The notes under the pieces were generated by a model. The model did no database searches, was not told where the DNA came from, and saw only the letters and a list, made by a program, of their open reading frames with translations. Shown in pieces: positions 50,068 to 62,470 of a DNA stretch of 64,000 nt. Both the position numbers and the translations under genes were made by a program. Position 1 is the stretch's first letter; the number at the start of each line of letters is the position of its first letter. Source of the DNA: Lutraria lutraria (Eukaryota > Mollusca > Bivalvia > Venerida > Mactridae); NCBI GenBank assembly GCA_964023205.1, contig OZ026841.1:32254399-32318398 (forward strand). The letters run 5' to 3'.

Positions 50068-50967
50068 ATTTCGGTCAAGACCATTTTGGCACCTCATGTC
50101 CAGTGAATTACTTTAGTTTAGCCTAAAATAAAGCCTTAATACATTAACTCTATGCGATATTTTAACCATATTTTGATATGTATGTCACACGTGGTGGTCA
50201 AAGTCTTTCTTGGTTGTATGAGACCGTTGTATGACATGACCCGGATGAGTGCTGATAACAATAGGATGTAATATAATTCATGTGAAGTGTCTTGTCGAAC
50301 AGAAATGTTTGATAAAAATATAATTCCACACAGTTCAAGTCGTAGATAAATATAGTAAATGGACAATGAGCTTGTACATATAACACTTGAAACGTCATGG
50401 ACAAAGAAATCGTATTTGCGAATAAATGATTTAATGGATTTAAAACTTTGTGTCTTAACACTTAACCATTTAGCAAGAATCAATTGAAGAAATAAAAACA
50501 TGTAGTTGAGCGGCGGTTTTTGTACTTTGCAGAGATACACTATGTCAGCGTGTGCTATGAAATATACAGAATCGTGTAAGGGACTAACTGTTTTGAGTAT
50601 ATTAAATGAGGTTTGAATTATCAATTATAATGCTGAAATCATTAACTTTACAAGTATGAAGCACTGAACTTTAATATTGTAATTACCAAGTGTAAAAGTT
50701 TGAATAATCATTTTTTATGTTAAAATCACCAATTCTAACAATTTTAATTACTAAATTAAATGTTGTAATTATCAAGGTTAAAATTTGAATTATGACTTTA
50801 ATCTAGACGTGGCCAACTTCAAGGTTAAGATGACCAGCATGGTTTAATATTTTCTATATCTAGGTGTCAACTTTGTACCAATTTGCGACAATTTAATGGA
50901 CTATATTGTAGATTTATTTAATCAATTAGGTTTCATTCTTTACTCGATATGTGTTCCCATTTATTTA

Positions 50968-51255
50968 TGTCATCGGATTTAACGCCCTTTTCAACATTAT
51001 TTCAGTTATATCGTGGCGGGCAGTTATCCTAACCAGCTTCTCTGGAATTTCAGTACTAAACATATTCTGTCCGCTAGCTACTGCCAAGTTACCCCACATA
51101 ATTCAGAGGTGGAGGACAGTTTAACATAGGATGTAATATCTTTAGTCACATTTGTCACGGACAGTATACTGATGAGCCTCGTCCGGGGTTCGAACTTACA
51201 ACATCTTTATAGGTAGACCTAGGCTCTAACCACTGAGCTGACCGTGTGGGCCTGG
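50968..51255 (-). mobile_element. tRNA-derived SINE, second family (gggcgttaaat end)
   Basis: On the minus strand a tRNA-like head (cggtcagctcagtggttaga, then gttcgaaccccgg) is followed by a body running to the characteristic gggcgttaaatccgatga end. Headless relatives are at 25330 and 36080, and a diverged one at 63570. Confidence 0.8.
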
Positions 51256-52136
51256 GATGGTCTTGGGAATTGCGGAGAAGGTAGTATTTTTTAAGAATAA
51301 AAAACAAAATGTAAAATAAAAAAAATAATATTTTGCTGTATTTAAATTACATTCGTTGCACAGGCCTTTGCCTCGTAATAGAAGCGTATTCCTATTAAAT
51401 TCTAGGATTGACGTTTTTATATTTTCCTATTCATTTATTAAATAATATAAATAAGAATAATCATGTTGTATGATTTCTTCTGGTTTGAATTAAGATAAGC
51501 TTGTCAAACTTGTTTTTTAATGATATGATACTGACGCAAATATCGAATGAAATCAGATTGGTTAGTTTTAGTCAATTAAAACGCACCCCAAATACATACT
51601 TACTATAAATAATGAATAATTTACCTGAAATTCTCTTGTAATCCAGACCCGGAATATTATTGCCTTGTTTGTTGTATATTTCATAATTAAAATACCTTGT
51701 TGCGATATCAATAATAGATACTTTACACAATATTAATCATGGATAATAGTTTAAGATATGAAGTATAATTCTTCCTTATTATGTATACTGATAGATACTT
51801 TACACATGGGTCATTCAGATTAAGTGATCATGCGTTGATTATATTACTCATGCGTTAAAAATATACTTAAACAAAATAAATAATTAGTTCTTCGTGAATG
51901 ATTAATACTTATTGATTGCATTTACGTTTTTATCTTCACTTCCACTTATTTATCGTGTTTATCAACTTGTTGTACTAGGTTAAAACTCTGAATACGACAT
52001 TGAATAAATTTGTATGTAAGTTTAACAGTTCGGGTGCGAATTTAAATAAACAAATTCATATCCACTTAAATGTAGTACATAATGACAAATATATGACTGG
52101 AGAGTCGTTGACTTATGACTGATGTAATGTGTAGGG

Positions 52137-52145
52137 TATAAATAG
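52137..52145 (+). promoter_or_regulatory. Putative TATA box of SLC16 exon 1B
   Basis: TATAAATAG, a strong TATA consensus, lies 114 bp before the exon 1B ATG. It suggests that exon 1B has its own promoter rather than being an internal exon of the 1A transcript. Confidence 0.5.
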
Positions 52146-52258
52146 TCGAGGAAAGAATAGTACGCAAACAATTTGTCATGTTCGACAAGAGATCTGCATG
52201 TTATTGACGATTGTATAAGAGATATGTATACAGAATAGTGACGGCTGAATTTCAGAGG

Positions 52259-55200
52259 ATGGTTGCTGAAATGGATTTTATAGTGGATAGAAAAGGAAAT
52301 AACACAGATGACATATTCATTGATAGCAGTGTGTCTGTTGACGCCGTAGACGTAAATGGTACAATAAAACATACTGGTAATGAATTAGATTCTTTAAATG
52401 AGACTGAGCTTGAATGTGTTGGAAGTGAAGTAATTGATGAAAATGGCTCAGCTCTCGATGTGAAGAGAAACATATCTCTAAATGGAAATCTCGCGACAGA
52501 AAATAAAAATGGAATTCCGAAAGATTTTGAATTTGGAAATGATCCCCACTTAGGGAATTCAGACAATGTCACGGATGGTACGGACACAGGCTGGGCATGG
52601 GTCGTGTTGTTGGCTAGCTTCGGGACTTCTTGTATCATTGGTGGGGCTTTGTACACCTTAGGAATAATACAAGCCATACTTCTAGACTTGTTTGACGGAA
52701 ATGTTTCAACGACGTCATTAGTTGGAGCTTTACACACTTCATTAATTTCTATTACAGGTATTTCTTATACCACACAACACTATTCTTAATGAATTGATAT
52801 TTTGCGGAGTAAATATACTTTGAGGATATAGAACATGAATTTATAGTTATTCTTAAACTTTATATTTGCTCGATCATCATAGTTCGTATTTGTGTTTTAA
52901 CAATTTAAATGCAGTAATACATAATTAATGGCGTTGTAAAACATTGACGTAAATCTCAATATGTATGCAATATACCTGTTCATGCATCTAAATCAGCTAA
53001 ATTCATTTAACGTTAAATTAGAAATACAATGCTTTAATTAAACAATTTATTTTCTGCTTTTTTATTCCTGAACCGAATATATAATACGTTTAAAGAAATG
53101 ACAATACCTATTTTATGATATAAACCTAAGAGAGAGAATACAGTTTATTTGTGTGCAGTTGGTACCAATTCCGATATTTACATCATTCAAGATTGACCCT
53201 TTAAAGCAGGGATCTCTATTTATGAGTTATCTTTAACTCCAGTTTGACCGTATGAAACCTTTCAGTTCATAATATGGGCCTACTGGTTCTTGTTGGTAAA
53301 TGGTGGTACATGTATAAGCAAAATTAAAGCTTATTGTTATCATATATTCTACCCTTAGTTTGTATATTTTAGTAGTTTCTTTTAGAATTAGTAATACACA
53401 ACCGAATTATGTTCAGACCCTAAACATGGGTCGAGATGTGCTGTAAATGTTTACTATTTTTTCGAATCTATCTTTCCGTTCCAAAAGATCGTCTGGTGTC
53501 AGACTCAGTTTCGATCAATTAATCATTATAAAAAAACATAAAAAATCACCACTCGCAGTCGCTTAAGTCGGTAAATCAGGGAAATGTGTCCCGGTCGGTA
53601 GTGTAGGGAGCAAGTAGGGACATTTGACACAATCGGAAAAGTAGGGAACAGTTGACTAAATTTGTAAAGTAGGGAGCAGTTAATTTAATTGATAGGCGGG
53701 AACAGTTTACTAAATTGGTAAAGTAGCCAACAGTTGGATTAAATTGGTAGGTAGGGAACAGCTGGACTAAAGTTGTAGGTAGGGAACAGTTGACTAAATT
53801 GGTAGAGTAGGGAACGGTTGACTTAGTTGGTAGAGTAGGGAACAGTTCACTAAATTGGTAGAGTAGGGAACTGTTGACTTAGTTGGTAAAGTAGGAAACA
53901 GTTGATTTAGTTGGTAGAGTAGGGAACAGTTGACTTAGTTGGTAGAGTAGGGAACGGTTGACTTAGTTGGCAGAGTAGGGAACGGTTGACTTAGTTGGTA
54001 GAGTAAGGAACAGTTCACTGAATTAATAGAGTAGGGAACGGTTGACCTAGTTGGTAGAGTAGGGAACACTTCACTAAATTAATAGAGTAGGGAACAGTTG
54101 ACTTAGTTGTTAGACTAGGGAACAATTGACTAAATAAATAGAGTAGGGAACAGTTGACTTAGTTGGTAGAGTAGGGAACAGTTCTCTAAATTAATAGAAT
54201 AGGGAACGGTTGACCTAGTTAGTAGAGTAGGGAACAGTTCACTAAATTAATAGAGTAAGGAACGGTTGACCTAGTTGGTAGAGTAGGGAACAGTTCACTA
54301 AATTAATAGAGTAGGGAACAGTTGACTTAGTTGGTAGACTAGGGAACAATTGACTTAGTTGGTAGAGTAGGGAACAGTTGACTTAGTTGGCAGAGTAGGG
54401 AACGGTTGACTTAGTTGGTAGAGTAGGGAACAGTTGACTTAGTTGGTAGAGTAGGGAACGGTTGACTTAGTTGGTAGAGTAGGGAACAGTTGACTTAGTT
54501 GGTAGAGTAGGGAACGGTTCACTTAGTTGGTAGAGTAGGGAACGGTTGACTTAGTTGGTAGAGTAGGGAACGGTTGACTTAGTTGGTAGAGTAGGGAACA
54601 GTTCACTAAATTGGTAGTGTAGGGAACTGTTGACTTAGTTGGTAAAGTAGGAAACAGTTGATTTAGTTGGTAGAGTAGGGAACAGTTGACTTAGCTGGTA
54701 GAGTAGGGAACGGTTGACTTAGTTGGCAGAGTAGGGAACGGTTGACTTAGTTGGTAGAGTAGGGAACAGTTGACTTAGTTGGTAGAGTAGGGAACAGTTC
54801 ATTAAATTGATAGAGTAGGGAAGAGTTGACTTAATTGGTAGAGTAGGGAACAGTTGACTTAGTTGGTAGAGTAGGGAACGGTTGTTTCATTCAGCAGAGA
54901 CCGAGAGAGGTCAGGTTAGCGGCTCGCGCCAGGTTCCTGTTGCAATGTGACAATTTGACTTAGATTATATGATTCACATTCGCATATCTCCGATCTCTGA
55001 TTTAAAAATAAGGTTTGGAAGTAATGAATTACCAACTCGTAATTTGGTAACAGGTTAGTACCTGTTTAAAGTCCTGTTATTAAACACTATGTAAACAAGC
55101 TAAAACATCACAATGATGTAAGATCAATTAATTGTATGCATGCATATTTGTAACCTGATAACCCGCAGATAATTTAATTCACAATGTCTTTAAAATATTC

Positions 55201-58200
55201 AAATGCATGTATTCGGTGAAATAAACCTTAAATAAAAGATTTATCAACAGGTATTGTGTAAAGTTTTCCTTAAATCTGATACCCTTCTATAGAGCATATC
55301 ACGTGATACATAGAATATGAATATGAATAGAATATACATATCTGAACTAAACTGACATAAGGAACAACAACAACATGATACAGGTAAACCAGACAGAAGA
55401 TTATTATTGTGAGAGCTAACAAATAGACACCTGTGTTCATGCACAGTCAAACCTGCAAACAAAGGCCACCCTCAGGAAAGTGTGACCTTTATTGACAGGT
55501 GACCTTTATTCGCATTTTGTACTATAGTCTATATGATTAACGACGAATTTTGAAAGAATACCAGTCTTTTAATCACAGTGTGACCTTTATTCGGAGGTGG
55601 TCACTTACCCAGGTTTGACTGCACGTATATAATGTGAAGCTACATGTTTAAACGTAATACATTTAATCTAAAAGCGTATAATAGCACCGACCTCACTTTG
55701 GCTAGAAAACATATTCTTTTAATTCTCTGCTTTCTTCAACAGTCTTATAAACAAGTATTTCCCTTCTATCAGTTTTGCGATCAGACTAGCCCTGTTATAA
55801 CCAGGATGTTTACTCTAGAAAACTGCATCTGTTTTTCAATTGCCTGTCGTCAAATGTTTGGCCTCATTCCTGATATGGTAGATAAGAACCTTCATGATAC
55901 AATACATACATCTGATAACATAATGATCATGGTAAATTTTAATATTCGGAAAGCCAAACAAAATCTAAATTGCAAGACCGAATACATTTTACATGCATGT
56001 GCTTATTTTATGCATTGATGCGTCATATAATAGACATAAATGTCAAAATATAATATTGTAAAATTTAAATTGTTCTCTAACAAAATCATCTGGTAAAATG
56101 ATTCAATACACACATTTGTCACACGACATCAATTTCGCTTAAAACCCCAAGACAAATATCGAATAATATGATATAATTACAGTGCAGCCTCTCCAAAGCA
56201 ACACCCTTTGGGAGTAGCAAAAGTTTGTTGTTGTTGAGATGATATTGCTCTAGAGAGGTTAATAGTCAAAGGGTAATGCTGAGTCTTTTTTTTCGTACAC
56301 CAAAAATGGGTTTGTCACTTGTAAAACCAATTATTACCGAAAAGTCAAAGAAGAATGTGCGTTCAAAATTGACCCTATAACGCGCGCATCGGTATTTGTA
56401 TGTCGGTTTGAATAAAAGGCTGTCAGCCTTTTATTGACGACAACGATATTTCCGATACGACTGAGAGTTTAACTGAGCACGTGCGCTGCCTTTCAAGTGA
56501 ACATAACATAAGCAATACTTACCATTTCAGTTTGTTGACATTTTTCCGCGATATTTTTGGTTTTGACAGATACCGAAAGGATCGAGTTGTGAAAATGACG
56601 AATAATTTCTGAGGCCGAAATCGGCAGGTTTGGTAAATCTTGAAATGTGTATTTTGAGTAAACTAGCGGGATATTTTGTAAATATTTTATAGGGCTTACA
56701 TTAATTGATTTAGGCATTAAAATGATACCAATTTGATTGCTGTTCGAGACACTTCAGTTCCAGGGCATTTCCCTTTAAATCGTGCAGAAGGAAACTATCA
56801 TGCTGTTGTAGAAGGGACATTGTTGCTCAAGAGGGCCGCTCTGGAGAGGTAGTACTGTATATTCAACTCTAAAATACCCATAGCGGGATCAACATGTTTA
56901 CAACAAAACCTATGCAAATATTTATGTTTTAATGTGTTACCTATGCATTATATTTGTTACATTAATGGGAAATAAATGACTTGTTATGTTCTGTTCTATT
57001 CTATTATTTCCATGTTATTCAGAATGTACTTCGAAACGCGTGAAAACAATATTACATTGCATGTGCTTACAACATGCATTTGATAAGATTGTGACAGCCT
57101 ATTAGCTGAGTTACTGTAGCTTGATGGTATCGCAATCGTATCTTAATATATCAAAATCAATACTCCATTACGGTGTTTTACAAAATCAGCACACGATGAA
57201 TTATAGAATTGAAACCATAATAAATCTGTCTGTATCAATGGGCTTTGTGATGCCACATTTATCTGTCAACATATATAAATTGCCTTTGTTGTGTGTTAGG
57301 CGATTGAGACCTTCAATAGGGTAACAAAAACATGGCCTGTTAAAACTGGTCTCTTAACTTACTCCTTATGTATAGCTGTATATGTTTATTCAATAAGCTA
57401 TTACCTACGTAAATGTAATGGTTCCTTATTGTACTTTTAAGGTTGTAAAGATCTTGGGCTTTTCTTTGCTGGCAATTCGAAGGCGACGCATCTAAAGTTT
57501 ATTGTGTCGTTATCTATGCATTGATGTTTTTTTGTATATTTGTGTAAATACTGGTAAACACATCACTTGGCGACCATCTCGATATCAATACAATCTGAGT
57601 GTAACACTTGTTTCGGGTCGGTTTTCAATATGGTCTACATTATTCAAATTGACGATTATGCTGCCTGAAATATTAGACAGATACTTTTTACTGAGTTTGT
57701 TTACCATCTCCTGAGAGATAATCCTATGTAGACGAGCATAGTCAATATTTGTGTATAAAAGATAACCAATACTTGTGTATAAAAGCGAGGAGCATAACCA
57801 ATACTTGTGTACAAAAGCGAGCTTTACCAATACTTGTGTATAAAAGCGATCTTAACCAATCCTTGTTTATAAAGGCTAGCATAACCAGTACTTGTGTATA
57901 AAATCGATCTTAACCAATACCTGTGTGTAATGGCGGGCATGACCAATACTTGTGTATAAAAGCGATCTTAACCAATACTTGTGTGTAAATTCGGGCATGA
58001 CCAATAATTGGGTATAAAAGCGATCTTAACCAATACGTGTGTGTAAAGGCGGGCATGACCAATACTTGGGTATAAAAGCGATCTTGACCAATCCTTGTTT
58101 ATAAAGGCTAGCATCATCAACAATTGTGTATAAAAGCGATCATAACAAATACCTGTGTGTAAAGGCTAGCATAACCAGTACTTGTGTTTATAGGCGATCT

Positions 58201-61200
58201 TAACCAATACCTGTGTGTAAAGGCTAGCATAACCAGTACTTGTGTATAAAATCGATCTTAACCAATAACTGTGTGTAATGGCGTGCATGACCAATACTTG
58301 GGTATAAAAGCGATCTTAACCATGACTGTGTGTAAATGCTAGCATAACCAATACTTGTGTATAAAAGCGATCTTAACCAATACTTGTGTGTAATGGCGGG
58401 CATGACCAATACTTGGGTATAAAAGCGATCTTAACCAATACCTGTGTGTAAAGGCTAGCATAACCAATACTTGTGTATAAAAGCGATCTTAACAAATACT
58501 TGTGTGTAAAGGCGGGCATGACCAATACTTGAGTATAAAAGCGATCTTAACCAATACCTGTGTGTAAATGTTAGCATAACCAATACTTGTGTATAAAAGC
58601 GATCTTAATCAATACTTGTGTATAAAGGCGGGCATGACCAATACTTGTGTATAAAAGCGATCTTAACCAATACTTGTGTATAAAGGCGGGCATGACCGAT
58701 ACTTGTGTATAAAAGCGATCTTGACCAATACTTGTGTGTAAAGGCGGACATGACCAATACTTGTGTATAAAAGCGATCTTAACCAAAACTTGTGTATAAA
58801 GGCGAGCTTCAAAAGTTGTATTTATATCTTGGTTTGCTGAAAAAACATTGAGGAAGCTTTTAAATGGATGTAACATTACCACTTTAATAAAATCATGAAC
58901 GCTTTTTTAGAGAAATAACGTCTATTTCTGTTTCAGGTCCATTGTCTAGTGCATTAACAGACCGTTACAGTTGTCGGGTCGCTATTGTGTTGGCTGGATT
59001 TCTTTATCTTATTGGTTATATGGGTACGGCCTTTGCTCCAAATATTGAAACTGCTATATTGACATGTGGTGTAATATCAGGTATGATTTATAGTTATGGG
59101 TAATGATTTCATTTCTTTTCTTCAGTCTGACCGCTTAGCTAAGAGTGATTCGAGGAAGGTCTGCGGACATTAAACTTGTAAGATACATACGCTTTTTCTT
59201 AAACATCAAATACCCTTGATAAAACATATATCATGCGTAGCGATCCGCCGTAGTTCAAATTTGTTGACGACGGGAAGCGATGTACGCGAAAATTCCATGA
59301 CATTATTTCTAACTACATGTACATGACTTTGTATTTACTATTGATAACCTCCTTTAAGAGTCGATGAAATTGTCAAACATATATATCTAAGACACAATGA
59401 CAATACTTATTGCATTCCAGGTTTAGCCGGTGGACTCGCGTACACCGCGAACATGGTTGTTATAAGCTTTTATTTCAAAAGAAGAAGACATTTAGCTCTT
59501 GGAATTTCCAGCTCAGGGCTAGGCATAGGATTATTTATATTCGCACCAACATTACAATTTCTTCGGAACTATTACGGACCTCGTGGCGTGTTTATTCTTA
59601 TGGCTGGGATATTTTCACATCTGGTTCTATTTGGGATTATCTGTGCTCCAAGTAAGTTTGAATTGATAACACGACAACGGAGAAATTACCGTTACGAAAG
59701 AACTAACGACGCCTCTGTTATTGTTCTCTTCAAGAGTTATTTGAAAACATTACTGAACAAAGGCATATTCTGCTTCTGTGTATCCACATTCAGTTTTTGT
59801 TTAGGGATTTACGTGATGTATTTATTTTATCCCGAGTTTATATCACAGAGGGGCTACTCCGCAAGTGAGGCTGCCAACTTCATTTCCATTTCAGGAATAT
59901 CTAACGTCATTGGTCGAATACTGTCGGGTATTTTGGCCAATTGCCAAGATGTTAAGGGAATATTGCTATTTTCAGCTTCATTATGTGTGGTCGGTATAGC
60001 TACCTGTGCTTACGTTCTTTTAGCTGAATATTATATAGGACAAATCGCGTACTTTGTAGTGCTAGGATTATTTCTGGGACCAAGTGCTGTTCTGCAGACC
60101 AATGTATCATTAAAATTTGTTTCCGTGGACAATATATCCCAAGCAATTGGGTTACAACTTGCGTTTGCTGGAATGGGCGCAATAATTGGACCTGTTTTAG
60201 CAGGTATGTGGTGTTACTTACATTTGTATCTTATTCATATTTTACACTTATTGTTTTGAAACGTGCTTTAATTTGTTCTTCGTTTTCTGTATGGTCCTTC
60301 ATGTTGGATGAATTTTGGGTTGTTCCATTGATAGTTAGTGGGTTGATAATGATGCTTTTTTTCAAGGAATACTTTTCTTTTCAATATAAAAGTTATCGCA
60401 GTTCAAAGTAGGTTGCAGTGTTGGTAAAATATTGTAATATTTAGGAATACCATTCTTTTAGATGCATATCAATAATTTGTTGAAATCCTCATATAATTTC
60501 TCAAGACATATTCTCAATTATAAGACGTTTTTTAACGATGCATACAGGTATATTATCATGCCACATGAGAGTCAAATCGTGGAAACATTTTATTTTGCCT
60601 AACGTCCTACCAATCGAATGTCTGAAATGGGTAAGATATATTTCAGGTGTGTTTGTTGACAATGGCTGCAGTTATGAACATGTGCTGGTCGCAGCAGGTA
60701 AGGAGTTTAGATTAGTCAATAATTTATTTCAAAGACCTTTTCGGATGACTTTCAGATGTAATTTAATCCCTTGTTTTTAGTGTATTGTTAAAATCTGAGC
60801 AAATGTTTCTGATGTGTAAATAAGTTCTTAAAACCGAATTCGAACATACTGGTACTTACGTATCAGATATACATATAAAATATACATACATCGTATGATG
60901 TAATAATTATTATATCTCAGCAAAGTATGTGCAAAGTGGAACTTCAAGATTCAAGAAAATGGTCAAACAATTATTAACCTTATATATCATTAGACTGCAA
61001 TATTGAAGAAATAATTAAAAACCACATGAGATAATTGAATTTATAATGAGGAGAACTTGATATTTAGATGCTCTCTACGTAAAATGTTATTGATACTGCA
61101 TTTGTTGGTGATTTTCAGCTTTCTTCGTGTTTCTTGGAGGAGTGTTGAGCTATGTTACCGCATGTTTCTCTCAAATTGAAACTGAAACAAAGGTAGTAAA

Positions 61201-61264
61201 AGTACAAGAACCTAAGTCAACATCAGATGGTGTAGCATTTTTATCGAAGAAATCCCATTCATGA
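52259..61264 (+). CDS. SLC16/monocarboxylate-transporter-like membrane protein, form using first exon 1B
   Basis: Exons are 52259-52757 (1B), 58937-59080, 59421-60203, 60647-60697 and 61119-61264. All join in phase 1 and give about 540 residues. The open frame extends upstream of 52259, but that is the first ATG in it. The N-terminal tail (about 108 residues) is acidic and Asn-rich, without a signal peptide. DTGWAW is at residues 109-114. Exon 3 carries FYFKRRRHLALG and helices to about TM11. The 51-bp microexon encodes VFVDNGCSYEHVLVAA, and the last exon gives the final helix and a Lys-rich tail ending KKSHS. The family is proton-linked or facilitative carriers of monocarboxylates and relatives; the substrate is not deducible. 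Intron 1 (6.2 kb) contains two minisatellites. Exon 2 (144 bp) and the microexon match the minus-strand paralogue in length exactly. Confidence 0.9.
53590..54890. repeat. 28-bp minisatellite, about 46 copies
   Basis: The unit is ggtagagtagggaacagttg plus acttagtt. Variants (cggttgac, cagttcactaaa) recur in blocks, suggesting higher-order duplication. It lies in intron 1 of the plus SLC16 gene. Confidence 0.95.
55444..55621. mobile_element. 178-bp MITE with perfect 12-bp inverted ends
   Basis: cagtcaaacctg opens and caggtttgactg closes the element. The interior has gtgacctttatt repeats. Diverged relatives are at 13700 and near 10830. Confidence 0.75.
56178..56859 (+). mobile_element. Copy of the ~180-bp MITE family, interrupted by a second element
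   Basis: The left half 56178-56262 and right half 56775-56859 together match the copy at 61601. They are separated by a 512-bp insertion. Confidence 0.8.
56263..56774. mobile_element. 512-bp element nested in a MITE, TTAA duplication
   Basis: TTAA at 56259-56262 is repeated at 56775-56778, while the related MITE copies have a single TTAA at this place. Near the ends caaagggtaatgc and gcatttcccttt are imperfect inverted repeats. TTAA duplication is the mark of piggyBac-type insertion. No transposase frame. Confidence 0.7.
57735..58805. repeat. About 29-bp minisatellite arranged as ~58-bp dimers
   Basis: Alternating half-units are accaatacttgtgtataaaa plus gcgatctta and accaatacttgtgtgtaaag plus gcgggcatg. 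It ends about 130 bp before exon 2 of the plus SLC16 gene. Minus-strand open frames across it (repeating YTQVL, FIHKYW) are artefacts of the repeat. Confidence 0.95.
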
Positions 61265-61600
61265 ATAGATGAATTCCGATGATCTCCATTTGCATGTTCT
61301 CGGATCTCGAAGGTATAGCGCAACCCGTTGAAACAACGGATGATATAGGCGACCACAGTTATTTATACTGCAATGTTTTTATTATTAGTTGGGTCAATTG
61401 GAATTCAGTTGTGTTTTCCACTGACTCGTATTGCCCAAATCTTTCTTTTTACTGTTTGAATCAACATAACTATCACAGTTGTACAATTGTTATGGTGTTC
61501 AAATGAATCAAAGACACACTACATATACGCAAATGTCATGTAGTATTATCCATGCTTGTTTTATCAAATACCCCTTCATCATCATTCTTTGCAATGATTA

Positions 61601-61778
61601 TACAGTACAACCTCTTCAAAGCAACACCCTTGAGGAGAAGCAAACTTATGTTGTTGTCGAGAGGTTGTTACTCGAGAAAGTATAATGTATGGTTAAATCG
61701 TGCAAGGGGAAAAATCATGCAGTCGTTGCAGGGAAGTTGTTGCTCAACGGAGGGCCGCTCTGGAGAGGTTTTGCTGTA
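61601..61778 (+). mobile_element. Intact copy of the ~180-bp tacagtacaacctctcc MITE family
   Basis: Opens tacagtacaacctcttcaaa and closes gggccgctctggagaggttt followed by tgctgta, which is inverted. Its interior ggttaaatcgtgc is the uninterrupted version of the site that carries an insertion at 56262. Confidence 0.8.
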
Positions 61779-62159
61779 TGTTATATGGCGAAAATATATT
61801 TTTGAAGTGATAGTCTGTTGTTGATTTTCAAAGATTGAACTAGATTGATAATCACGTATCAGAAATACTCTCTGTTATACTTGGAAGGGGACTTAATAAA
61901 TGTTGTATTTGACATTTATCTGGTTGGTTACTATCACAGTCCTTTGGTGCGTTTTATTTTCCAAGTTCTTTACCAACTGTCTTCAAGTTGGTCATTTGGC
62001 AACTTATCTACATTAAGGCGGAGGAAAACACCTATGCGTAAATTCTGCTAGAACCAGCGACTTTCTGTTAGCTAGATAGACAGCTTCCTCATATGCTATA
62101 CTTTCCTGTGAATACCTGCCTACGACAAATTTACCACATCATGACCCGAAAAGATCTCA

Positions 62160-62470
62160 AACGAAGAGCTCGGAAGGAGAACTCAGCAGAGACCACTTAC
62201 AGAAGCCATCAAGGAGCGCTAGTGGCGATGGGTTGTGTTGTGCATACCCTACAGAGGAACCAAACCAGTATCACATGACAAGCTCTCGACTCGAACCCCC
62301 AAGGGAAGCGTAGGAGAGGTCGACCAACCACAACTTGGATAATAAGCATAGAAGCAGAATTTCGGAGTCAGGGGATATCCTGGAGCGAAGTCAAGCGAAA
62401 GGCACAATATTGAAAACGGTAGAACACAGTGGTGAAGGTCATATGCTCCAGAAGGGACGAAGAAGAATAA
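62160..62470 (+). pseudogene. C-terminal remnant of a non-LTR retrotransposon ORF2
   Basis: Across shifted frames it reads IKER, stop, WRWV (the usual RWxGHVLRM position), then GKRRRGRPTTTWIISIEAEF, SWSEVKRKAQ and finally CSRRDEEE followed by TAA. The GRPxTTWR-x-EAE and CS-RDEE ending is characteristic of the extreme C-terminus of many LINE ORF2 proteins. Several stops and frameshifts make it a pseudogene. The 5' part is absent. Confidence 0.7.

Larger units (their letters stand above)
47129..52136. other. DNA between SLC16 exons 1A and 1B
   Basis: No exon 2-like or other SLC16 sequence was found. Two SINEs and one MITE are present. The minus-strand open frame of 162 codons at 50136-50624 has no recognisable features. 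Confidence 0.55.

Noticed and set aside
50136..50624. 162-codon minus-strand frame
   Set aside because: No recognisable motif and no splice or family support; AT-rich chance frame.
51165..51200. Second hammerhead candidate (ctgatgagcctcgtcc)
   Set aside because: The GAAA box and stem II pairing are missing; it is part of a SINE head read on the opposite strand.
57585..58882. Minus-strand frames with repeating YTQVL and FIHKYW units
   Set aside because: Pure products of the ~58-bp minisatellite with no start context or splice logic.
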